Shown: positions 44,749 to 57,000 of the stretch, piece after piece
How positions within the stretch are numbered: the stretch's first letter is position 1
How the letters are laid out: each line of letters starts with the position of its first letter
Assembly: GCA_964036295.1 (NCBI GenBank)
Contig: OZ038471.1
Coordinates: forward strand, 14,278,184 to 14,342,183
DNA from: Plumapathes pennacea
Lineage: Eukaryota; Cnidaria; Anthozoa; Antipatharia; Myriopathidae
Reading direction: 5' to 3'
DNA length: 64,000 bases
Made by a program: the position numbers and the translations under genes
Notes under the pieces: model-generated
Told to the model about the DNA's origin: nothing
Databases searched by the model: none
Seen by the model: the letters and a program-made list of their open reading frames with translations, nothing else

Positions 44749-44752
44749 AACT
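44684..44752 (+). mobile_element. Likely non-LTR retrotransposon or SINE tail ending in (TTGA)n
   Basis: GGTAAATAAAGACTGATTGA followed by about ten TTGA units. A polyadenylation-like AATAAA followed by a short tandem tail is the usual 3' end of CR1/L2-like elements. Only the tail is recognisable, so the class is inference. Confidence 0.45.
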
Positions 44753-44983
44753 TTCAGAAACAAGCTATGTAAAACTTGTTTAGGTTACTGCAGCGATAAA
44801 CCGTACAGAAACTAACACCACAAAAGAGACTTGTGCTGCCATGTGAAGTTACTGAGCGCGCAAAGCATTATGGTTGATGCACATTAAGATAATTCGTGTT
44901 AACTTATGCTGACAAGCAACCTCTCGCTCTGTGTGTTCCGTTTGTAAGGCGAGGTTCGTGGCAGTTTAACAGGCGCCGTGGCT

Positions 44984-47900
44984 TCATTCCTTGCGATTCC
45001 TACTGCAAGGTCTGCGGAACTCTTGATTCTTCTCGTGAATCCATTTGTTTGCCACTGAAACGACCCCACAAAGTTTTCTCAGAATAAAATCACTGTCACA
45101 AAAATGCAAGAGCAGGAAAGAAATGCAGAAATGCAAGAGAGGTTTACCTTGTTAAAGACTGTCATATTTCTTTGTACAAATGAAAAACACTGCTTTTAGC
45201 CGGAATGTACTCATTGGAAGCTTTCATTTGAATGATCACACCATTAGGTTTCACTTGGCAGTTCAGGAGTTGGAAGTAAACACTGCCATTGAGAGCTTTC
45301 ACTTGAGAGCGGTCGCAGCTTTAGGATTCATTTGACAATTCGGGAGTTGTAAGTGAACACTGTTATTAGAATGTACTCATTGAGAACTTTAACTTGATTG
45401 GCAACACCTTTCAGCTTCATTAACAGTTCGCGAGTGAACACAGAGTACTCACTGAGAGCTTTCCATTTCAGTGGTCACACTTTTAGATTTCGTTTGACCG
45501 ACAGCTCAGCAGTTTTACGTTTTTAAGTTCGGCAGCAAAATGGTAACGATTGGACATTTCTTTTATCGAACACAGTATATATAACGGACTAGAAGTTGTA
45601 CGGGAAACATTTTAAGTTCCTGGGTAATCTGTGAAGCAGTTTCTTTCCAGCACGTGCCCTTCATGGGGTTAAGCGGAGCATAAAGCATAAGGAGGAGGGG
45701 GGGGGGGAAGGAACATGTCATTGAGGCTACCGGCCCATCATCTAATCTAGTCACTTGGTTAATAATTAATTGGAAACTACAGTTTGAGTGTAATATTCGA
45801 GAAGTGTCTGCGAATATGTTATTAGCCCAATAATTGATTATTGTGTGGTTTCCCATGTCCTTGGCGTTATGAAGTGCAGCAGAACACAGCGTGTCTCAAT
45901 TATTAAAGTGCGCCCTGCTGACACTGTGTCAGGTATTTGTTAATACGTTCTCAAAACTTTACATGTCCACGTGGTGTATAAATATATAAAAAAAATATTG
46001 GTTTCCTTTGTTACCAAGAGGTACTCACCCCATTTATTTCCCACCAGCACGGGGCAAGCGGCATGACGGGTACTATCATCACCGTCTCCACTTTTCTTAA
46101 GATTGTACCAGAAAGCAGCGTCACCCTGGAAAACAAACAAACAATAACGAAAATAGATGGAAAAAGAGATACATGGATGGATGGAGTGATCTGAAAGACT
46201 CGGCGAAGCGCCTCGTGAGTCCACAACATTTTGACCATGTGATGACGTAAATCGTGGTAAATAAGAGTCCACACCACGGCAAACCAGTGGAAATTTATTA
46301 ATTCGATATTCGGCATTGTGTTTGTCTCTCACCTTTTTTGGGAAAATGACAGTCCCAACATTAACAAAAGCTGTCCCTCCACCTGCCTCGACATCGGATA
46401 ACTAGCACACAAATAGAAAATAACAGAAAGTAGGATTAGTTGTGGTACAGTAGTAAACAAGACTATTACAGGAAATCATATTTTATTAGGTCTGCCGAAC
46501 TGTGGAACACTCTGCCGTCTATTACTAAGTCTTGCAAACTCACTGCCTATATTCAAATCTAGCCTTCTTAATATATATGCCTCAAAACGAGTAGCTTACA
46601 GTCCTCCAGGCTAGTGTAAATCTGCTCCTTTCTACTTAATTATTAGTGTATAATACCATTATAGTTTTTCTTATTCTATTTTAGTATAAAGGGGTTAAGT
46701 TGCAATTGGGACGCAAGTTCTGTTCTTTTCCCCAGTCACACCCTTAATTTCTTTGTTCCATGTGCTTGTAAATTGTGTGCCTTTGTACGTTATTCTACTT
46801 GTAATTTGTAAAGGTGGCGAATTCATTAAACTAAACTAAACTAAAGTAGTAGTAGTAGCAGTAATTGTTGTCCCTGTTGTTATGATGGTGGCGGTGTCTA
46901 GTTGCAGGTAAATACTAAACACCATGATCAAATTTATTCAAAATTATTCACACATAATAAATCTTTTGCTTGAACTACAAAACGCTATTTTTATACTTAC
47001 ATATGTGAGCCAGGTTGCAATCCTGTTTCCAGTCCCTAGAGACGTAAACTTGTCCTCACGGTTCTGTTACAAGAGTGAAAACACGCTCAAACCTTAAGCT
47101 TGTTCAACTAATAGAACAGATAATAGATGTAAAAACCTGCCTTATCTAAGGCCCCACCCACACTAATCCGCTTTCGTTTGAAAACGCATACTTGTTTTCG
47201 TTTTCCGTCCACACTAGAAAGATGACATGAAAACGGAGCCCAAAGTGTAAACTTTCGAAAACGGAAGCGTTTTTAAATGAAACCGAATTAGTGTGGACGG
47301 GCGACTCGAAAATGAAGGATTAGTGTGGAAGGGCGAAAACGGAGCTTTCCGAAAACGTGTGTAAACGTAACCTATCGCCCCAAACCCTGCCCCCCTCCCC
47401 TCCCCTCCTGTGTTCCTGATCTAAATGCCTCATGGGGAGGGGGAGAGGTATTCATACTCATTCTAGCAAAGTCATGAGGCTCATAGTGTCCATCCCCCAC
47501 CCCCCACCTCCTGTGTTCCTGATCTGAATGCCTCATGGGGAGGGGGAGAGGTATTCATACTCACTCTAGCAAAGTCATAATGAGGCTCATAGTGTCCATC
47601 CCCCACCCCCACCCCTCCCCTCCTGTGTTCCTGATCTAAATGCCTCATGGGGAGGGGGAGAGGTATTCATACTCACTCTAGCAAAGTCATAATGAGGCTC
47701 ATAGTGTCCACCTATTCCATAGTTCGCCACCTGAAACAGTTGAAAACGAATCTGGTGAGTGGATGAAATGTAATCATGCTCATACCATTGCTTATGTGAC
47801 AGAGATCTTATTTGTATGTATTGGGGTAGTCCCTGGAAACAGCAAAACGATGAAAATTGTGCACTGTCAGTTCACCAATCTACATGTACTTGAGCTTACC

Positions 47901-49754
47901 GAGCTTTTGGTCCAAGCAATGGTTAAGACAAGTGACGAAAACACAAGTGCGAGGATAAGAGATGCGCTTTCACTAAAAGTCGTCGTATTCAGTTCGACTC
48001 AAAGACTTAACAATTCAAGGATTTCTGACACACTCACGTCAGATATGGACTTCGAAAATAGTAAGACAAATTTATAACGCCATTTCCGTTTTTATAGCGA
48101 TATTTGCAATGGAAGGATTTCTGACACACTCAAGTCAGATATGGACTTCGAAAATAGTAAGACAAATTTATAACGCCATTTCCGTTTTTGTAGCGATATT
48201 TGCGTCGTACCTGTAACTCTTCCGCCGTGCTCATGTCAAGACCTGTTATGTCTTGGATTCTCTGACTGTACCGGCGAACAACTTCGTCATCTTCGTCCTT
48301 TAGCCAGCCACTGAGTGTAAATTAGACAAATATTTAGTATCTTAGAGAGATTTTGTATTCTAATGAGGGACAGAGAGACTAATAAAGCATCATAGTTGAA
48401 CTCGAGGGAGGTTCAGGGTCTGTACAACATTTTCAATCAAAGGACTTCTCAAGGACAATTTTTATTTTTCAAGGATTGGAAATTACCTGTTGCCTGAGAA
48501 AAGAACTTAGCATTCTTTGAACGTTTTCAGTTTCTCATAAACTTCTTTTCAACTGAGTACAACTGAACAGTCTTCCATGCTGTTTGACTTGGTGGTCAAA
48601 TTGCCAGTCCATAAATTTCTGAATTGATTCAATCTCTTATGGTTAACTATTACCTAGAAATTCGTGACCTTTTCAAGGACTTCTGTCCGGATTCAAGATC
48701 TTTTCAAGGTGTCATACAAATTTAAAGACTTTTCAAGAATAGAAAATTCAAATTCAAGGGCTTTTCAAGATTGCACAAACCCTGAAAATTATTTACGTAA
48801 GAAAGTAAGAGTAGAACGAATCACATGGTCTAAATAACGCAGGTTGAATACAGCTGGGTGGGGGGTGGGGAAATGAGTGATGTAATGCGTTCACGTTACA
48901 ATGGTCTGACAGAGTGAGTTTATACAAAAACGGACGTTTTGTATTGGTCTTGCTTTAAAATGACACTATCGTTGATTATTGTGGGTTTATAAAAAAAATA
49001 AGCCAAAGTTTACCATTACAGCTTTACCAAGCTATTTAAGGTAGCCCGGGGCCAATTCAATAAACATTTACACGTGTATTTTACAAGTTGAACCATTATT
49101 CAAACACCACTAAACGGACTCTACTCCAGCAAAGTCTGTACAATATTACAGTTACAGGTCCCCAGTGCACAACCACAACAGTATTTGTCCATTGTATTGG
49201 ATTAAAGTGTGTTTTAACGTGTGGAAAAATTGGTCCAACTTGTAAAACACACTTGTAAATGCTTTACTGTATTAGCCTCTGGGGTCCTAAAAATTGCAAG
49301 TGCAAATGTACAAGTTCAATCAACTTCCCTTCACTTATAAACACATCTTTTAATCCAATGCAATGGACAAACACTGTTGCAGCTTTTCACTGATTTGAGA
49401 CCTGTATTCGTACATTTGTACAGTTTTATTAGTTGTGGTCCAACTTGTACAATACACGTGTGTATTTTGATTGAATTGGCCCCTGTATTCATTTCATTAA
49501 CAATGTTAAAAGTTTACACCTTCCATAACGCTATATCACTAAAGAAAATATGATATTATGGTATCATCCTCATCTTTGTTTTAATTTAAGAAGTTTTAAC
49601 TTTTATTTATTTGTTTCAATGTGTCCGCCAGTACCCAGGTCTCCTGAGCTCCTCAACCTGCAGCCTCTCACTGGGCACAAGAGGAGCTCTGGGAACTAGG
49701 GTAGACCGGCAGCCAATTTTATGAGCGCCTAAAACTTACAATCAGGAATTAAAA

Positions 49755-49797
<43 letters not shown>

Positions 49798-52700
49798 AAC
49801 ATATTTCAATCCATATAATAGGGAAACATGTATTTATATATTTGCTTAAATGTTAAATATTTATTTTGAATAGGTTAAAGTAATTACGCTACTGCTTTAA
49901 CGATCTTACCCAACAAGAATTCCATCTCATGAGAGCGTGCGTTCGATCTAAGTGAAGACAAGTTCTATACAATCAAGTTTTATAGAGTCATATCGAGAGT
50001 GTAACGCTTTTAAGGCCCGGTTTATATAGCAATTAAATTCCTCATATCCAGACGAATACAACGCCTGATATGCGTGTTCATTCAAAGCTTTAATTTTGAG
50101 TGGCAAGGTTTTATTGATAGTTTACTTTAGGAGTTGAAAGTTGTCTAGGTTTACTCAAACTCAACTTTTTTCAGCGAATGAGCGAATGACAACTTATTCA
50201 TGCTGCAGTTAAAACAATTACCATTATAAAAGAAGAGAAGAACTCAGCCGTGCTTTATTCTTTAATATATTACACTTATTTGTGAGTGTGTTTATTATGT
50301 CTTATTATTATTTTACATGGTAATTGTGTGCACAGCAAGCTCAGTGACGTCATGGCAGCCATGTTGGATGAACTTTAACAAAAGATTGCTCATTAGCTTT
50401 AAGTGAACTCGAAACCAACATGGTCTCCACGTCTTTGTATTTTGAATCTCCAAAGATTGATTGCAACCCAAGAATATTACCTACAGCATAAAACTACACA
50501 AAGTGCAATCGCACAACACAAATAATGACAGCAATAACAACAACAACAACAACAACACACCTTTTGCTGACGCGGTATGTAGCAAACTCTAGCTTCCCTG
50601 TAACGGGGTGCTGAATAGTCGCTCTTCTCAGCTGATTACGAACAACAATGACGTAATTAATGACACGCAATTGTCACTTGCCAATCAAGGGTTACGAATT
50701 AGCCCCCGGGGGTGGGGGGGGGTTACCCTTCAAAACCCTTACTCTATTTCAAACCAAAATTTGCGATTTAAGACCCTATTTCAGACCAACATGTGCAATT
50801 TTCGACCGTTTTCAAACCAAAATTTGCGATTTAAGACCCTATTTCAGACCAACATGTGCAATTTTCGACCGTTTTCAGACCGAAATTTGCAATTTTCGAC
50901 CCTATTTCACACCAAATATCAAAATATCCTACCCTATTTCAGACCGAAGGCTTAACATCGATACCCTATTTTAGACTAAAATGCTGAAAATAATACCCTA
51001 TGGGGCGGCACATACATATATGGCTCATATATGGAGTACCCCCAACCCCTTGGGCGAATTAGTGATTAGAAATATCAGTCACCCAAAGTGACGTCAGGCA
51101 ATTGTAACGGAAAGTGCTGTTGCTGCAAGGTCGCAGAAATGCAAAAATTATCTTTCGACCTTCTGGGCCCCCAAAAATGGCGGATCAATAAATTGTAATC
51201 CATTTTCATCCGTCTCGTCTGATTAGATTCTTTTGACCTGAAAGTGCTGCAGCAATAACCTATTTTTCTTTTAATCATTTACGTCCTTTCGTACAGGCAA
51301 CCAAATTTAGCCTTCGATTTTTCAGACGTAAAGAAAAATACTAAATTGGCCGAGAGGGCCTCTTTAATGAATGACATCCCGATTACCCAAGTGGCAGTTC
51401 CTGGTCGTTATTTCGATTGGTTCATCGTCCTAACCGGACGATAAATGTTGACAAACGACCCCGCTCACCCTTGGGTTTAAACAATTTATAGTCTTACTTC
51501 ATACTATTTGAAAGATTACTGCATAAAAACTGAGATTAGCTTGAGGGTTAGAAACACAAAATGATACAATTACATTCAGTCGTACGTATAGACTGTTTAT
51601 GACTGGCTGATAAAGTGGTTACTTTCTTACAGTACGACACAAGTAAAGAAACATTGTTACAGTTTTGCTGATAAAAATTAGAAAAAAAAACACCATAGTA
51701 AATAATAACATTTGTTACTTTGTATGTTCATAATGAACGGGGATCTCCTTAAAAAAGCTGAACCGAGCTGGTAGAGATCTCCTGCTATTAGATATTACGT
51801 GATAAGATTAGGCAAACGGTTGTAAATAGGTGGCAAATAAAGATTGATTTATTGACACATGCTACGAAAACTCCATGTGAACAGCTTCATTAGCCATTGC
51901 AGTTAAGCAGCTTGTAGGTTGGTTGTGATTGTCCAGGTTAGAGTAGTCTCCAGAAAGACTGTTGTTGGTGACTGACGTTTCGACTACCTGAGCGGAAGTC
52001 ATCTTCAGAGCTTGTGCTGATCAGTTTGATGTGAAATTAATATTGCTCTGGGATTATTTATATGAAATTATTTTGGATTATAAATGATTATAAATGATGT
52101 TGTAAGTAAAGAGAATTGCTTATTACTCAACCTGCATTATTTATCACATATTAGCAGATAATATTAATTTTAAAAAATGCAAATCCTCAGGGCACCACGT
52201 AATGTAATGCGATGGTATTTTTCTGGTCGGTTGGGGTTAGTGGGTTGGTTGGTTGGTTGGTTAGCTGTTTGCATGTTACAGTAGTTCATCGGGTTAGTTG
52301 TTGGTTGTGATTCAGAATGCCCCTTTAATGATTATCATTAACCCTTTTACTCCCAAGATTGATCAACTTCAATTTTCTCTTTCAGTTTCTCATCAGAGAT
52401 ATATCGAGACTATGCATTTTTATCTTGGGAGTGAAAGGGTTAAGCTCGTCAAACCTTTTGCTTATTCTGTACTCAGCCACCTCAAGAGAGCCGTCGTCAT
52501 TTGTAACTGCGGCTCGGTCAAGCTATTAGGCGATGATACAAAGCAGCATTAGTATGATAAGAGTTTAGTTTTAGTAAAATTAAACGCACCCTACAATCCG
52601 CACAACCGAGTTAAAGGATGGATTGCGTGGACTGGCCCAAAACATAGAATGTTGTTGTTGATGTGATTATGCTGAAATCCGTCTGATGTTTCAAGTCATC

Positions 52701-53944
52701 AATTCTTGCTTCGTATCAGTCATAATTTTCATTATTGAAAGAGTAAAAGAATCTGCATTTACCAGTTACTGTTTGTATTATTGAAAAACATGTTTTACTC
52801 TTTCTTTTTTCAATGTAAATAATATTTATGTTCGCAACAATAAAACTAGTCTTGTTTACTGATTATTCGTACTGTTTAGTTCTTTGCATTTTTAGCTCCT
52901 TTAGCTCAAAACTTATTAGCTGCTTTATTACTGTATTCCAATATTTTACTGTCTATCGACTATGGTTTTCCCTTTTTCCATTTTGATTGATTTTAAACAG
53001 TTTATGTATTATTATACAGGAGGAAGTATTTTATCTGGACAGGGAAAGTTCAAATCGTCTTCAGTTGAACATTAGCTTGTAAGTTATTTTACTAAGCTTC
53101 AAATAAACCGAAAGTAGTTTCACAAACTCGACACTACTCGCTGACAAAGGAATGGTGGAACAAAATATAGAACGTTTGCATGTGAACAACTGAATGGCGT
53201 TGGATTTGATTCTAGAGTTCTTTCGATAGTACCTTTTGCTTACTCTATAGTGAGCATGTTGAAGTTTTCCAGTTAATCTATTTTTAACTGTGGCCCGTCG
53301 AAGCTGATTGGGAAAAATGAATGATTGACAGTCATTTTGGTCGCAATGCAGCATAGAAAATGTAAGCACCAACCAACCATGTCACATACAGTATTACAAT
53401 TTATATAGACATCAAGAGGCATGCACATCTTGGCGGAAACTAAACACAAAATTAGTCGTACACAATGTACATACCATACGCTAACACCTCAGTAATATTA
53501 CAATTGCATTTTAGTAACATAATCACAGCTAAAAGCTCACAACGACATTAATTTGCTTCAGAATTCAAATATAATAATAAAAATTCAAACAGACTTACCC
53601 TTGGCGAGACCAATTCTTGGACCTTCCTTATCTCCGCGTCTGAGATGATTTCATGATAAATCAGCAGCTCAGGTTTGACAAATATCCTCTCCACTTTAGC
53701 AGGTTTGATCAGATACCGAAGATGCCCAGTGAAATACCAGCACTTCATCTGGTTTAGTTCCCATTTTGTCTGCCATTGAACAACAGATAAAAACAAGCTG
53801 ACCTCATAAATTTTTTGCATGCATTTTTTGCTCACCGCCATTTCCGGTGGCCAAACATATTTTTTGCATCTGTATTCTAAACAAAATGAGGACCCTTGCA
53901 AAAAGCACCTGCAGATCATGAGGCCTTCCTCATTAAAAATGTTA

Positions 53945-54009
<65 letters not shown>

Positions 54010-54031
54010 TATTATCATTATCATTATCATC

Positions 54032-54062
<31 letters not shown>

Positions 54063-57000
54063 ATTATTATTACTATTACTATTACTATTACTATTATTAA
54101 AACCTAGTGTTCTCAAGCCTTGGTTTTTAATGCAAGCACCCAAGCACAAGCTGGATGGATCAAAATAATTTGATTATTGTACTTACACTTAGTAATAATA
54201 ACTATTTTAATTATTAAGAACTATAAGCATAAAGAAAAGCTTTAAAATAATTTAGCAAAACAAAGACACTTAATCACAATAAATTATTATTGAAGTTGTT
54301 TTTTAACTCAGAATACTATACATTATGTACTATCAATATTCTTACAATCAAGTCCCTCTAAGACAGATACCCTCAGGACCCGCTCCATCCACCAAGGGGT
54401 TGGCTATTAATCCAATTTTTTTAATAGTTAGCCATCTATATATTATTTATAGTATCCAAGTGACTTAAAGCACCACTACATGAAATTTCAGAAGAATAGC
54501 TATTTTTGTACGGGAGAAAGAATTTTCTAATTGATTTTCCGAAAAACATCCAAATTTGCCAGGGCAAATACCCTAAAGAAAGTTAAGTTAGAGTAAATGA
54601 CTGTGGCAAGGACTGCTCCTTCCAAAAATCTGTCTTAAAGAAGTTCATCTTAGAGAGGAGTCCATGAGTCTATATAAAATTATAATCATAAATCAGGTGA
54701 ATGAACCAACATGAAAACTTACCAGGTTTCTCACTTCACCGCGGCAGAGTTTCTCGTAATTCTGGAAAGCTAATGTCTGGTGTAGCGAATCTCTCTCATC
54801 GACCGGTTTCACAGATGAATCAGGTAACACTGCTGAGTCTCCTTTCTCTCCAGTGATTTTGTATTTCTTCAGTTGATCCCCAAAGTAAATTACATTATCT
54901 TGGGCTCTCTCGTGGGTTGGATCTAAAAAAGAGATGTTATTATTATTATAAATTGTACACTGTAAATAATCTGTAAACTGTGACACATCCAGGCTTGCTC
55001 ATTAGTACACAAAATACCAAAATGAATCTTAACATTTACTTTTGCTCAAAGAGGGCCTAGATGGGGTTACTGTTAAGTGTTCTGAAGCCAAATTATTATG
55101 AATTATGAATTAATGTAAGTGATGTAAAAAAATACAGTTAAGCGTTACAAGACTAGATATTAGATAAAACAAGACAAGAGGGCCTAGATGGGGTTTACTG
55201 TTAAGTGTAATGGGCCTGAATTTTTTCACTAGTGTTATGCAGACCCTATGCTGTATGGCAATGTAGCTGAATATTCTGAGAGGAAACTTAACCCTTAACT
55301 GTCAGTTTATGTTTTTCACTTACCAATCTGGATCATTTCCAAAGAATAGTTTAAGGCTTTCTTGAAGTTTCCTCTCTGAAATAAGAAAGCAAAATTAATG
55401 TGAGCTGATCTTGCTTGCAGGTTCAAAATGGTCAGACTGGCAATTCTCCCAGGTAAGAGGGTGTTGACAGGACTGCTGTACTTTATGAAATAAAAACCGA
55501 GGCATGCATTTGAATGCTGATTTGTTCACTTACCACTGGTATTTTGGATGCTAAACCTTATTTTTACCACAACACACTAGTTTCTCGCTCTCTGATTGGT
55601 CGATTTACCATGGTAAATAAGAGTCCAGACAACGATGCTGACGCTAGCATGTCACGTTTTGCAGCAAAATACAACGAAAGTTTCCTGTATATAATTCTAA
55701 ATGTTGTGGTAAAAAACAAATTTCCACTGGTTTGCCGTGGTGTGGACTCTTATTTACCATGATTTACGTCATCACATGGTCAAAATTAGTTGTGGACTCA
55801 CTTGGCAAAGCACCTCGTGAGTCCACAACATTTTGACCATGTGATGACGTAAATCGTGGTAAATAAGAGTCCACACCACGGCAAACCAGTGGAAATTTAT
55901 TAAATATTTGAGGGGGGCTACATTAATTATTGGACAATTTTTTTGTATGCTACACCTCCCCCCCTCCCCTCCCCTTCCCCTTAACCCTTTCACTCCTGAG
56001 CTCATAATACAAATTCTCCCAACCATTCGAGAAGAAAATGTATGAGTGATGTAATGAGAATTGATTGGCCAATCAGCTTTCATCTGAGCAAACTATCAAG
56101 TAGCAAATTCTCCATACAGTATGATACATCTCTCCCGAAAAACTGATAGGAGAAAATTGAAGCTGATCACCCCTAGGAGTGAAAGGGTTATGAAGGGACT
56201 GATATTCAGGGTAATAATGTATGGATGGGCTTATATTTGTGAGGGCCTATTTTAGGGGTGGGAAGGGGGACATATTTTCTATGGAATTTTATGGTACTTT
56301 GGGATTTAAAGGGTCAATGATTTGAATCTAAAAGGGAATGGCATAGAAGCAATTACTTGGAATACACAGAGAGCAGTAACATCTCACCTGGTATTCCGAG
56401 AAAGACAAATGGTCAAAAACATCAAATGGTTCCACATTTTCAATCTCTTCTTCCCTCCTGATTTTTCTGAGTGTCTCTTCCATCCAGACTTTAGTGTAAA
56501 ACATGTCTTGGTTTAAGTATGCTTGTCGTCCCACATCATAAGAGTCACCAACACTCATCCTGGGCGATAACTTAACACCAGGCAGTCTGCCCATTGCCAA
56601 AGCGCGGCTGGACAGGCGGTAGGTATCTTGGAGGCGCAGTAGACCAGTGATAGCTCCCTCGTAATCCTCTCTTGTAGGAAAGGCTTCCTTATGCTTTGAT
56701 ATCGCATCAACCAGTGCTATATGGTAATAATGGGAAAATACAATATTGAAACAACAGACATGTGGTGCCATGTGGATAGTACCAGCCATCTCCCAGATGG
56801 ATAACGTATCATGACATAATGTTCATCGGAAACATGTACCTAAACGCTACCTTGACTGAAATTGATAAAAATTAACTACATGGTCAAAGTGAAAAAAGAG
56901 TTTGCAATAATTAAACCTCCCCTCCACACCCCCAACCCCCCCTCCTTCTCTTCTCACTTTCTAAGGAACTTTTCAATGTGGTTACAAATCCCCTCGGTAA

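Noticed and set aside
45940-46332. 130-codon minus-strand frame taken whole
   Set aside because: Only 46,125-46,029 is P4HA exon 11. The upstream part is MITE family 2 and the downstream part is intron.
47763-48077. 104-codon plus-strand frame
   Set aside because: Antisense to intron 7 of P4HA gene A and partly made of the 96-bp duplication.
53548-54048. 166-codon minus-strand frame taken whole
   Set aside because: Only its downstream part (53,769-53,599) is P4HA exon 5. The first half is an Ile run from the ATT microsatellite.
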